Shown piece after piece: positions 1-7,525 of a DNA stretch of 42,340 bases (positions within the stretch are counted from its first letter, which is position 1; each line of letters begins with the position of its first letter). Position numbers and translations under genes: made by a program. Source of the stretch: a virus; the IMG/VR virus record IMGVR_UViG_3300021493_000003, positions 1-42,340 of that record. One strand, written 5' to 3'. The notes under the pieces are model-generated. The model was given only the letters and a program-made list of their open reading frames with translations, was not told the origin of the DNA and did no database searches.

Positions 1-237
1 GCACGTAGGGTTGGAATTTTGGGTAAAGAAGATATTGTTACTAATAGATTCATTATAGAAGTGAAGGAAAGAAAAAGTTTGCCAAAGTTTATATTGAATG
101 CTTATAAACAAGCTGAAAAACATAGAACGAAAGATAAAATTCCATTGTTTATTTTGCATGAATTAAATAAAAGTCATATGAATGATTTGGTAATCTTGAA
201 ATTGAAAGATTTTTTGGAGATTGTAAAAGATGATTGA
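1..237 (+). CDS. PD-(D/E)XK nuclease-like protein, C-terminal part
   Basis: The reading frame is open from the first base, so the start lies outside the window. The visible 78 residues contain an Asp (in KEDIV), then FIIEVKER about ten residues later, which is the D...ExK spacing of PD-(D/E)XK nucleases, followed by a helix with AYKQAEKH and a PLFILHE strand. This layout is typical of small phage resolvase-like or recombination nucleases. The stop overlaps the ATG of the Rad50-like gene by 8 nt, so the two are probably translationally coupled. That supports a role in recombination or DNA processing. The exact family and substrate cannot be told from the C-terminal part alone. Confidence 0.55.
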   Translation, partial: ARRVGILGKEDIVTNRFIIEVKERKSLPKFILNAYKQAEKHRTKDKIPLFILHELNKSHMNDLVILKLKDFLEIVKDD

Positions 238-1948
238 GTTAAAAAGTATAGAATTAAAGAACTTTAGGAGCTGGAAACATTTAATTTATCCTTTTAAAGA
301 TGGTGTTACATTATTAGAAGGTAAGATAGGCACGGGAAAATCAAGCATCATACTTGCCATCAAATATGCACTTCAAGGTAATATAGAAGGATTAAGAAAA
401 AGTGATTTAGTTAGGGAAGGTCAAGATGATTTACTGGTAAAATTGGATATGTTAATTGAAGATAGAAATGTTACTATTTTAAGGAAAAAATCGGGTATCC
501 AGTTATTTATAGATTCTATTCCATATCATTTTAAGCATAATTCATTGCTTGATAATATTAAGAATAGAACCAAATTCGCATTTTTATTTGGTTTTTCTTC
601 TTTTTTAGATTTAAGACCTAATGAAAGGAAGAAATATATTGAAAACTTACTTCCCGATATGGAATTTTTAAGGAAAACTGTTGATGATTATTTATTTAAA
701 ATGGAAAAAAATGTTGAATTTAAAATAGGAAAAATAAATTTATCTTTATGGGAAGATCATTTGAAATTTCTAACTGAAAATTTGGAAGTTATTAAGAATG
801 AAATCAAAGATACAAAAGTTAAGCTGAGAAAAGCAATGAAAGAAAAGAAAAAAGAAATAACTAAGAAATATAATTTGGATGATATAGAAACTAAAATTGA
901 AGAATTAAAATTGCAAAAGCAAGAAATTGAGTCCAAATTATCAAATTTAAATGAAGAAAAATTGAAAAAATCTAAGGATTTAGATAGTATTGTTGTTTTT
1001 GAAAAAAGGCATGATTTTATAAAAAATAAAATAAAAGAATTGAAGAAAAATTTAAAGAATTTGGAAATTAGCATTAAATTTGAAAAATGTAAATGGTGTG
1101 GCCAAGAAATAAAAGATTTGAAATTTATACAGGAGAAAAAAGATGAACTTGAATCTGAAATTAAAGAACAGATAGTAATTTTAAAAGATTTGGGTAAAAA
1201 ATTATCTAAACTTTCTTCGGAATCTATTAAGAATGAAATAAGGAATTTAGATGAGCTTATAAAATCCAATGAAAAGATGAAATATGAAATTCAATTACAA
1301 ATAAATGATTTACAGGCGGAATTGAATTTTTATAAGGCCGAAATGGAAAATAAGCAAAAGATTTTTGATGTAATTGAAATTTATAAAAAACAATTAAGAG
1401 ATTTGAATGAAAGGAAAGAACAAATTGAAAAAGAAATTGAAAAGACTGAAAGAATATATAAAATAAAACAAAATTCTTTAGATGTATTGGATAAGTTATT
1501 AGCTAAAATTAAGGATAGTAGGATTGAACTTAAAGAAATAATAAAAAAATATTATGATTTATTTATTTCCAAATTGGTTTTTGCAATGAATGCGTTTAGT
1601 GAAGGGAAAATTACTGTAGATGAAAATTTAGTATTTAAATATAATGGTAGAAAATATGAAAAGTTGTCTTCAGGTCAAAAACAATTAATGAAAATATCTG
1701 CTTCCTTAGCGTTAGCCTATTTTGCACATAGTGTAGATGTGATTGCAATAGATGAAACATTTGATGTAAATCTTGATTTAGAAGCACAAGAGAAATTGGC
1801 TCAAATGTTAGCAAATTTAAAAACAATTTTTAGGAAAATAATTATCATAAGCCATAATTCGGACTTGAAAAATGTTATTAAATTTGATAACATACAACAT
1901 GTTGATTTAATAGATGGAAAGAGCCATTTGGAGGAAATTGCAGTATGA
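230..1948 (+). CDS. Rad50/SbcC-like recombination ATPase (T4 gp46 type)
   Basis: A 572-residue SMC-type ATPase. Seen: Walker A GKIGTGKSS at residues 31-39, a long Lys/Glu-rich coiled coil from about 170 to 440 interrupted by a CKWC hook (C287, C290) as in the Rad50 zinc hook, the ABC signature LSSGQKQ at 479-485, and Walker B ending in D508-E509. The length matches compact phage gp46 proteins (about 560 residues) rather than bacterial SbcC (about 1000). In that family the ATPase works with a Mre11/SbcD-like nuclease (gp47) to resect DNA ends for recombination-dependent replication. No gp47 partner is in the window and it may lie upstream. The gene overlaps both neighbours, as expected inside an operon. 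Confidence 0.9.
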   Translation: MIELKSIELKNFRSWKHLIYPFKDGVTLLEGKIGTGKSSIILAIKYALQGNIEGLRKSDLVREGQDDLLVKLDMLIEDRNVTILRKKSGIQLFIDSIPYHFKHNSLLDNIKNRTKFAFLFGFSSFLDLRPNERKKYIENLLPDMEFLRKTVDDYLFKMEKNVEFKIGKINLSLWEDHLKFLTENLEVIKNEIKDTKVKLRKAMKEKKKEITKKYNLDDIETKIEELKLQKQEIESKLSNLNEEKLKKSKDLDSIVVFEKRHDFIKNKIKELKKNLKNLEISIKFEKCKWCGQEIKDLKFIQEKKDELESEIKEQIVILKDLGKKLSKLSSESIKNEIRNLDELIKSNEKMKYEIQLQINDLQAELNFYKAEMENKQKIFDVIEIYKKQLRDLNERKEQIEKEIEKTERIYKIKQNSLDVLDKLLAKIKDSRIELKEIIKKYYDLFISKLVFAMNAFSEGKITVDENLVFKYNGRKYEKLSSGQKQLMKISASLALAYFAHSVDVIAIDETFDVNLDLEAQEKLAQMLANLKTIFRKIIIISHNSDLKNVIKFDNIQHVDLIDGKSHLEEIAV

Positions 1949-2205
1949 AATATAAAGAGTTTTGCAATATTGTTTCACAGAGATTAGGTTTGAAGGCCGT
2001 GACTACCCAAAAAATAATGGATATAATCTTTGATACTTTAGAAGATTTAGTTATGGAAGATAATTATGAAGTAGCTACGCCCATTGGGCGCTTTTATCCT
2101 ATAATACTTAAAGAAAGAACTATAAAGCATCCAATTACATTGGAAAAATATAAAATACCTGCTAGAAAGACTATTCGTTTAAAAACTGATAAATGTATAT
2201 TATAG
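1945..2205 (+). CDS. HU/IHF-like DNA-binding protein
   Basis: 86 residues with the HU/IHF fold pattern: an N-terminal helix pair (YKEFCNIVSQRLGL... KIMDIIFDTLEDLV), then a strand with TPIGRFYP corresponding to the GFGTF segment, and a C-terminal IPARKTIRLK that matches the IPASKVPKFK end of HU. The usual RNP at the tip of the beta arm is not present; the arm reads HPITLEKYK, so intercalation at the DNA kink may differ. The start overlaps the end of the ATPase gene by 4 nt (ATGA). It probably binds or bends phage DNA during replication or packaging. A promoter follows directly, so this is the last gene of its transcription segment unless there is read-through. Confidence 0.75.
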   Translation: MKYKEFCNIVSQRLGLKAVTTQKIMDIIFDTLEDLVMEDNYEVATPIGRFYPIILKERTIKHPITLEKYKIPARKTIRLKTDKCIL

Positions 2206-2207
2206 TG

Positions 2208-2236
2208 TTGACATTTTTTCATAAAGTAATTATATT
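2208..2236 (+). promoter_or_regulatory. sigma70-like promoter upstream of the 98-residue gene
   Basis: TTGACA at 2208-2213, a 17-nt spacer, then TATATT at 2231-2236. The next gene has a strong GGAGGG Shine-Dalgarno and starts at 2255, leaving a short leader. The spacing and hexamers are near consensus. It lacks the extended 13-nt core shared by three other promoters in this window. Confidence 0.75.
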
Positions 2237-2254
2237 AAAAGAAGGAGGGTAAAA

Positions 2255-2551
2255 ATGGAAATTAAATTATTTAAATTAGTTACAAATGAGTTTATAATAA
2301 GCAATGTTAAAGAAGAAAATGATGAATCTTATTTGTTGTCAAAACCTATGGTAGTGATCCGAAATAGAAATCAATTTATATTGATTCCTTGGTTACCTAT
2401 GGAAGATTGTTGGTTAAAGAAAATGCATATTTTAGTAGAAATTCCCATTTCCCATGCAGAAGATTTACAAAAAATGTATATTCAGCAAACATCTGGAATA
2501 GTTGTTCCAGATATTAAGGTTGATTTGAAAGATATTAAGAAAGGAGGATAA
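2255..2551 (+). CDS. small phage protein, possible Sm-like fold
   Basis: 98 residues preceded by GGAGGG. The pattern is a run of short beta strands: IKLFKLVTNEFIISNV, SYLLSKPMVVIRN, FILIPWLPM, HILVEIPIS, then a short helix and a GIVVPD tail. This arrangement, with a central PWLP turn and a C-terminal GIVVP, resembles the small Sm/LSm-like proteins coded near replication genes in many tailed phages. I recognise the general look, not a defined family. Function is unknown; RNA or DNA binding would be a guess. It is first in the transcript from the 2208 promoter and is followed after 2 nt by the Cys-rich gene. Confidence 0.5.
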   Translation: MEIKLFKLVTNEFIISNVKEENDESYLLSKPMVVIRNRNQFILIPWLPMEDCWLKKMHILVEIPISHAEDLQKMYIQQTSGIVVPDIKVDLKDIKKGG

Positions 2552-2553
2552 AA

Positions 2554-2898
2554 ATGAAAAAAGCTTGTAAGTATTGTGTATTTTATGAAGATGGTAAATG
2601 TGAAGATTCAAAAGGCCCAGATTATTGCTGTGATGAATTTCTACTTGATGAAGCATTATTTCAAGGTGGGGAATCTAGTGCTAATGAAATAAAAGATGAA
2701 ATTCAGAATGAAGAAGAAGACCAAAATGAAGTAGTTGAAAAAGGAAATGATGAAAATTCAACTGATATGGAAGTAACGCTTCAATCTTCAACTTTGGAAA
2801 AGAAATTGGAAAAACTTGAGAAGCCGAAAGAGATAAATGTAGATAAAAAAGGTAAAAAAATAATTATAACTATTGATTTATCTTCACTTTTTGAATGA
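2554..2898 (+). CDS. small Cys-rich protein with acidic linker, unknown
   Basis: 114 residues. The N-terminal 26 residues contain five cysteines (C5, C8, C16, C25, C26), a density that suggests a zinc or iron-sulfur site. Residues 30-95 are an acidic, low-complexity stretch rich in Glu, Asp and Asn, and the protein ends in a short beta-like segment (KIIITIDLSSLFE). A good Shine-Dalgarno (AAAGGAGG) precedes the ATG. The family is not recognised. The layout, a metal knuckle plus a flexible acidic tail, is common in small phage adaptor proteins, but no function can be given. Confidence 0.6.
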   Translation: MKKACKYCVFYEDGKCEDSKGPDYCCDEFLLDEALFQGGESSANEIKDEIQNEEEDQNEVVEKGNDENSTDMEVTLQSSTLEKKLEKLEKPKEINVDKKGKKIIITIDLSSLFE

Positions 2899-2959
2899 TG
2901 GAAATTGAGATTTTGGGTTAGAATAAAAAAAATAATTAATAAATTTAAGGAGAGGTTTA

Positions 2960-3190
2960 ATGGGACACTTGGAAGGTTTCCAAGTAATAAAGGTGAATCC
3001 TGCATACAGTTCCCTAAAGTGCCCTGTGTGCGGGTTCACTGATAAGGCGAATCGGGTAAGTGTTGAAGTGTTCCAGTGCGGTCAGTGTGGCTTTACGGGA
3101 AACGCTGACTGTGTGGGAGCATGGAACTTACTCGAAAGAGTAGCCGAGGAGCACTCCGTCCCTATATTAAGCCCAAAGGGGGTGGCTTAA
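2960..3190 (+). pseudogene. tnpB 3'-end fragment (zinc finger and RuvC-III only)
   Basis: The 76-residue frame is the C-terminal end of a TnpB nuclease, nearly identical to residues 271-344 of the intact TnpB at 15442. It has the CPVC and CGQC zinc pairs and the NADCVGAWNL RuvC-III segment but lacks RuvC-I, RuvC-II and the recognition lobe, so it cannot cut DNA. It begins exactly at an ATG preceded by AAGGAGAGG, which looks like the native start of another gene, so the fragment may be expressed as a small zinc-finger peptide. Its C-terminus reads SPKGVA instead of SQEVA, so it is not an exact copy of the other locus. Confidence 0.85.
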
Positions 3191-3197
3191 AACGGAA
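2961..3197 (+). repeat. long direct repeat, copy 1 of the tnpB 3' cassette
   Basis: 237 nt that match 16250-16483 with two substitutions (A/G near the start, C/T in GAGCAyTCCG) and a small length difference near the end that keeps the frame. Base composition is visibly richer in G+C than the surrounding sequence. The left edge carries an inverted repeat, CTTGGAA-GGT-TTCCAAG (2968-2984). Homology stops at AAAACGGAA (3197). Confidence 0.9.
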
Positions 3198-3227
3198 GGG
3201 ATCTTACCAAAATTAACTGAAGCAATA

Positions 3228-3434
3228 TTGAATGAAATTTTGAAAAGGCGTGGAGATTTGTTTCCATTGCCTAAACCACCGAAGCGACATAATAAAGTTA
3301 TATTGAATGCTTCTGTAAATGTGAAAACTAATGAGGTTATTAGCAATATAAGTGCAAACTTCAAATTGCCAAAATCATTGGTTGCTGGTATTATTTTAGA
3401 TATGGTTGTTAAACATTTGTCCAATGAAGTATGA
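3228..3434 (+). CDS. 5'-disrupted small gene, unknown product
   Basis: A 68-residue frame from a TTG codon, without a clear Shine-Dalgarno. The frame is open upstream to the edge of the tnpB fragment and reads EGILPKLTEAILNEILKRRG, so the true gene probably began at the ATG at 2960 and lost its first codons when the fragment arrived. The frame differs from that of the fragment, so no fusion is made. The visible part has an amphipathic helix, a basic PLPKPPKRH stretch and a small alpha/beta tail. It overlaps the next gene by 11 nt. Family unknown. Whether it is still translated, by coupling or from the TTG, is uncertain. Confidence 0.45.
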   Translation: MNEILKRRGDLFPLPKPPKRHNKVILNASVNVKTNEVISNISANFKLPKSLVAGIILDMVVKHLSNEV

Positions 3435-4209
3435 TATTAATTATTTAGTTGATAGGTTAAGATGTTATTTATTTATTTTATATGGAAGAAATGTCTATTT
3501 GGATAAGAATCTAATTTTGGCATTTGTTAGAGATAAAAATCTTACTTTGGATGAAGCCTACCATTACTTTCTTAATGCTATTTCTTATTATTATGGTAGG
3601 TATATTTCCATTCCTAATACCCGCCATTTGATTTCCAATAAGCTTTCTTTTTTATTGAAAGAAAAATCTAATGTTGATTTACTTCAACTTTCAAACTTTC
3701 ATCCTTATTATAAATCTCTTTGCCAAAAATATAATATTGAATTTAGAATTGATAAGGCATATTTGGATTATTATGTAGATTTTGCAATTACAATAGCTAA
3801 ATTTCAAGGAAAATTAAATTATGTTCCACAAGCAGGTATTCTTGTTGAAAGTTCTATATTTTATTTCTATAATTATTTAGATGAACAGACAATAAAAGAC
3901 ATTGTAGATGCGCATAATAAAATTTTAAATATTAGAAAGGAACATCGTGATAATAGTTTCCTTTGGTTAAAGCAACATTGGTCAAGGATTATAGTTCCAA
4001 AAGAAAGGACAAATATTTATGGATTTAGTATAAGATATAATGAATTGGATTATTTATTAAATGAAGAAATATTTTTTAATTTGTTTAAACGCAAATTAAC
4101 TAATAGTGATATCTTGCTTATAAAAAGAAAGAAACTATTATTTGAAGAAAAATACGGGTCATTATTAAGATTTGCGCCGCCAGTGCGTAATTTTATTTTT
4201 AGGAATTAG
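3424..4209 (+). CDS. hypothetical protein upstream of primase-helicase
   Basis: About 261 residues from the ATG at 3424, which overlaps the end of the preceding gene. An in-frame TTG lies 18 nt upstream, but the ATG is the more natural start. The protein is rich in Tyr, Phe, Leu and Lys and appears mostly helical. No catalytic motif, cysteine cluster or membrane segment is evident. It is followed by only 2 nt before the primase-helicase start, so it is co-transcribed and probably acts in replication, for example as a loader or accessory factor. That role is inferred from position only. Confidence 0.6.
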   Translation: MKYDINYLVDRLRCYLFILYGRNVYLDKNLILAFVRDKNLTLDEAYHYFLNAISYYYGRYISIPNTRHLISNKLSFLLKEKSNVDLLQLSNFHPYYKSLCQKYNIEFRIDKAYLDYYVDFAITIAKFQGKLNYVPQAGILVESSIFYFYNYLDEQTIKDIVDAHNKILNIRKEHRDNSFLWLKQHWSRIIVPKERTNIYGFSIRYNELDYLLNEEIFFNLFKRKLTNSDILLIKRKKLLFEEKYGSLLRFAPPVRNFIFRN

Positions 4210-4211
4210 TT

Positions 4212-5996
4212 ATGGAAAGACCAATCGATTTTTTGAAAAGACAGAATTTGGATTTTAAAATAGAAGGCGAAGAAATAAGATTACATAAGTGTCCTTTCTG
4301 TGGTTCAGAAGGAAATCGTGCATTTGTCATTCATGCTACTACTGGCAAATGGCATTGTTTCGCATGTTTGGAAAGTGGTAGAAGTCTCTACAGTCTAAAG
4401 AAAAAGATGGGATTGATTGATCCCGTTGCTAAATTGTCTTCTGAAAAATTAAGACCTTTAGATAATAAATATTTGGAAAAAGTTACATTAGCACATAATA
4501 CGTTGATGAAAAATAGAAAATATTTAAGGGATTTAATAAAAAATTGGAAAATTTCATTGAATACTATAAGAAGACAAAGGTTGGGTGTTTTGGTTGAAAA
4601 TGAAGAAGTTAATGGTGAAATTTTACCAGTTCCAAAGAATTTAGTTATTCCATATTTTAAAAATGGAAGATTGTATAATATTAAATATAGAAGTTGGTTT
4701 GGATTACCGAAGACTTTTAGGCAAGTGAAAAATGCGCCTAAGGTAATGTACAATGAAGATGCATTGAAAGATATTTATGATACTGGAGAAGCAATTCTTT
4801 GTGAAGGGGAACATGATGCAATAACTTTAATTGATAAAGGATTAGGAAATGTATTGGGTATTCCTGGTGCAAGTGTTTTCCATCCAGAATGGTATGAAAA
4901 GTTTGAAGAATTAGAAAAAATTTATTTGGCACTTGATGCTGATAAAGCGGGTGAATTGGGAACAAAAAAATTGATTAGTAGATTAGGCATTCATCGTTGT
5001 TATATAATTCATTTGCCAGAAGGTTATGATGTATCTGATTATGTAAATGAATTTGGAATAGAAAGATTTAAATTATTATTGAAGGAAGCAACAAGAGCAG
5101 AACCTGAATCTGTTCATAGAATTGATAAAATAGCTGAAAATGAGATATTAACTGGTGAAATATCAGAAGATGTATTGCCAACATTTAGTAAGGAATTAAA
5201 TAGAATTTTAAATGGTGGTTTTAGGCCAGGCGAATTAATTACAGCAGTAGGTTACAGTAAGATCGGCAAAACGACTTTGTTTTTGAAAATTGCTACAGAA
5301 TTGGCTCGCCAGAATATTCCAACTATGTATTATTGTGTTGAAATGACAGCTACTAGATTGGCTAAATTAGCTTGGGGAATGTTACTGGATGTTGGTAGAG
5401 ATTTTCAATTTACAAGAGATTATGTGTTGATAAAACATTATTTAGATGAAAATCAAGTTCCTAGTCTTTATATTTGTGCACCAAGTAGTATAAAAAAACC
5501 TGAGCAAGTAGAAGAAACTATTAGGGATAGCATCTTGCGTTTTGGATTAAAATTGGTTATATTTGATAATATACATTATTTGGTAAGAACAGAGATTCAT
5601 AATAGAGTTCAAGTTATGGAAAGTTATATTAGAAAATTTAGAGATATCTCACGTGAATTGGAAGTTCCAATAGTTATAATTGCACATTTTGGTAAAGGTG
5701 ATCCTACTACAATACCGAAAGGAATGACGCCACAATGGGCTGCTAGTTTTTTATCAGATAGTGATACGGTTTTGCTAGCACATAGAAATAGAATTCCAGG
5801 TATTGAAGAGAGTTTTAGCAGAGTATTATATGTTTCAGTAGAAGCGGGTAGGGAGTCTCAAGGTGGGACTTGTTTTTTTGATTTGGATACTAATTTTCTT
5901 CAATTTAGGGAAATAACTAAGGAAGAAGCTATTAAATTAGAACAAATTTTTGAAAGTATGGGGGTAAAGGAAAAAGAAAAAAGGAGGAAAAAATGA
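4212..5996 (+). CDS. primase-helicase (T7 gp4-like)
   Basis: 594 residues with three modules in order. A CHC2-like zinc finger spans about 25-55 (C27, C30, H48, C49, C52). A TOPRIM domain follows, with CEGEHDA (E198) and the DAD-type motif ALDADKAG (D242, D244). From about 325 there is a RecA-fold DnaB-type helicase with Walker A GYSKIGKTT (347-355), the YYCVEM strand, a Walker B strand ending FDN, and the IIAHFGKG segment before an SDSDTV loop. In this family the zinc finger and TOPRIM lay down RNA primers while the hexameric helicase unwinds the fork 5' to 3'. The gene overlaps the following one by 4 nt. Confidence 0.92.
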   Translation: MERPIDFLKRQNLDFKIEGEEIRLHKCPFCGSEGNRAFVIHATTGKWHCFACLESGRSLYSLKKKMGLIDPVAKLSSEKLRPLDNKYLEKVTLAHNTLMKNRKYLRDLIKNWKISLNTIRRQRLGVLVENEEVNGEILPVPKNLVIPYFKNGRLYNIKYRSWFGLPKTFRQVKNAPKVMYNEDALKDIYDTGEAILCEGEHDAITLIDKGLGNVLGIPGASVFHPEWYEKFEELEKIYLALDADKAGELGTKKLISRLGIHRCYIIHLPEGYDVSDYVNEFGIERFKLLLKEATRAEPESVHRIDKIAENEILTGEISEDVLPTFSKELNRILNGGFRPGELITAVGYSKIGKTTLFLKIATELARQNIPTMYYCVEMTATRLAKLAWGMLLDVGRDFQFTRDYVLIKHYLDENQVPSLYICAPSSIKKPEQVEETIRDSILRFGLKLVIFDNIHYLVRTEIHNRVQVMESYIRKFRDISRELEVPIVIIAHFGKGDPTTIPKGMTPQWAASFLSDSDTVLLAHRNRIPGIEESFSRVLYVSVEAGRESQGGTCFFDLDTNFLQFREITKEEAIKLEQIFESMGVKEKEKRRKK

Positions 5997-6460
5997 AGAA
6001 AGAAGACCTAAAATATTTATTAGATTTAAGAAAGGAATTGTATTTAGGTGCACCAAGTGTTGGTGAACTGGCTGAATTAATAAAACAACAGCCATTTTTG
6101 TTAGGTCAGTGGGCTTTAAGAGCCCGCAAAGCTAGAAAATCTATGCATCAAGCAGAATTAGAATTTATAGCATATCAAGCTAAGATGATTAACGAACAGG
6201 AATTTAAATCTGAAGCGGCTAAACAAAATTTTATAAAATACACCTTGCCATTGGATAAAGAATATGTTAAACTAAAGGAAAGGTTGGATAGGACGACAGA
6301 ATTATATGAATTTTGTAAGACTATGTTGCAAATACATGTACAAAGGGCATCATTATTGAAAGCTATATTAGAAATTGATAAAGAATTATTAATAAGCGAA
6401 GATACTCTTTCCAAGACCGAATTATTAAAAATTTTAGATGGGCCTTGGAAAGAAAATTAA
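5993..6460 (+). CDS. hypothetical helical protein, possible recombination mediator
   Basis: 155 residues, almost entirely helical by composition (long Glu/Lys/Leu stretches, few Gly or Pro). It starts in the last codons of the primase-helicase with a GGAGG ribosome site and is followed by the ssDNA-binding protein. A small helical protein next to a gp32-like SSB recalls T4 UvsY, the recombination mediator, or a helicase loader. No sequence motif confirms either. The charged helices (ELEFIAYQAKMINEQEFKSE) suggest oligomerisation. Treat the name as a position-based guess. Confidence 0.55.
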   Translation: MKKEDLKYLLDLRKELYLGAPSVGELAELIKQQPFLLGQWALRARKARKSMHQAELEFIAYQAKMINEQEFKSEAAKQNFIKYTLPLDKEYVKLKERLDRTTELYEFCKTMLQIHVQRASLLKAILEIDKELLISEDTLSKTELLKILDGPWKEN

Positions 6461-6487
6461 AAAAAACAAAAGTAAAGGAGGTCAAAG

Positions 6488-7255
6488 ATGTTTAATTGGT
6501 TAAATGACAAAACAACAGAAAGTGTAAGAAGGGTAGTATCAGGCGAAAGCCAAAGAATTGGTGTTCCTTGTTTGGGAATGTTTGGAATTGAATGTCCACA
6601 TTGTTTAAGGGCTAGACGTTTGTATGCTGAAAGGCATGATGATGAAGCTAGCAGCATTTATAAAAAGAAATTTTTTGTTTGTTATGCATTCATTCTTAGT
6701 GAGCAATATGAAGATTATTCTAGGCGGGTTACCCTTTTTCAAATGCCTGTTAATGTAACAGATAAGATTGTAAGAAAAATGCACCCAAAAGCTCCAAATA
6801 GTTGGGGCGATGCTGTTGACCCAGAGAAAGGATATACGTTGATTATAGAAAAAACATCTGGAAGTGATGGTAGGACACAATATGATGTGGATAAAGGCAA
6901 GCCAATGTCAATTACGAAACTTTGGAATAAATATAAAGAAGAAATAATGGATATTCATAATCAGGCAGTTTTATCTTATATGCTAGTTAGTAATCAGGTT
7001 CAAATTTTTCAACCACGATTTGAAATGAAGGAGAATGAAACAATAGAGATTAGAATGCTACCATGTAAAAATGAACATAAATATCCTATAGGTTATCTAT
7101 TTTTCCATTGGAACGTCAGTCAACTTAGGGAAGATGAAATTGCTTTTGGATGTAAATATGATGTAGATTGTATTAGAAAAAAACTATCTGAATCTGAACC
7201 TGAACCTGAAGATTTATCGAATATTGTTAATGAAGATGAAGAAATAGAAATTTAG
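6488..7255 (+). CDS. ssDNA-binding protein, T4 gp32-like
   Basis: 255 residues. The features that point to a gp32-like protein are an early CPHC metal pair after a short basic N-terminus, an OB-fold-like core (KKFFVCYAFILSE... RVTLFQMPVNV), the segment GDAVDPEKGYTLIIEK, which matches the 'gdi.dpekGy.l.I.k' stretch of phage SSBs, and a strongly acidic C-terminal tail (about 235-255) of the kind that recruits partner proteins. It would coat ssDNA at the fork and during strand exchange. A strong AAAGGAGGT site lies upstream. Its place between the primase-helicase and the clamp loader supports the call. Confidence 0.7.
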   Translation: MFNWLNDKTTESVRRVVSGESQRIGVPCLGMFGIECPHCLRARRLYAERHDDEASSIYKKKFFVCYAFILSEQYEDYSRRVTLFQMPVNVTDKIVRKMHPKAPNSWGDAVDPEKGYTLIIEKTSGSDGRTQYDVDKGKPMSITKLWNKYKEEIMDIHNQAVLSYMLVSNQVQIFQPRFEMKENETIEIRMLPCKNEHKYPIGYLFFHWNVSQLREDEIAFGCKYDVDCIRKKLSESEPEPEDLSNIVNEDEEIEI

Positions 7256-7262
7256 ATAAGTT

Positions 7263-7445
7263 ATGGATAAAATTTTTGAAATAATTTTTGTTGATTTTAC
7301 TAAGACAGACCCATTTTATTTTTATTGTAGAGGAGCTTTGTGGGGAATAGTCGCAGCTACATTATTTTGGAAATCATTTATGCCTTGGCTGAAACGTAAA
7401 ATATTAAAGTGGAAATTAAAAATGGAAGAAAAAAGGCGGGAATAG
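7263..7445 (+). CDS. small single-pass membrane protein, unknown
   Basis: 60 residues with one hydrophobic stretch (about 24-43, GALWGIVAATLFWKSFMPWL) followed by a highly basic tail, which predicts an N-out/C-in inner-membrane protein. The last codons and the TAG stop overlap the first 10 nt of the tRNA. Processing of that tRNA from the transcript would therefore remove the stop codon of this gene. The Shine-Dalgarno is weak. Function unknown; with a DNA-replication neighbourhood, membrane anchoring or an unrelated accessory role are both possible. Confidence 0.5.
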   Translation: MDKIFEIIFVDFTKTDPFYFYCRGALWGIVAATLFWKSFMPWLKRKILKWKLKMEEKRRE

Positions 7446-7510
7446 CTTAATTTTGGTAAAGCACCTGATTACCAATCAGGGAGTTGCAGGTTCAAATCCT
7501 GCTTCCCGCT
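7436..7510 (+). tRNA. tRNA-Gly (anticodon ACC)
   Basis: A full cloverleaf can be drawn: acceptor stem GCGGGAA/TTCCCGC (7 bp, no mismatch), D arm GCTT...AAGC with GG in the loop, anticodon stem CCTGA/TCAGG around loop TTACCAA, a 5-nt variable loop, T arm GCAGG/CCTGC with TTCAAAT, and U73. CCA is not encoded. The glycine identity set G1-C72, C2-G71, G3-C70, U73, C35 and C36 is present. The anticodon is ACC rather than the usual bacterial GCC. It overlaps the end of the preceding CDS by 10 nt and ends 15 nt before the clamp-loader ATG. Confidence 0.93.
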
Positions 7511-7525
7511 TTGGGGTTTTTTGTC

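Noticed and set aside
757-1269. 170-residue frame on the minus strand
   Set aside because: It lies wholly within the coiled-coil part of the Rad50-like gene; the Ser/Phe-rich product is the complement of Glu/Lys codons. Other minus-strand frames were rejected for the same reason.
7484-7525. Extended start (TTG) of the clamp loader
   Set aside because: The extra 14 codons lie inside the T arm and acceptor stem of the tRNA; the ATG at 7526 gives the usual clamp-loader start.
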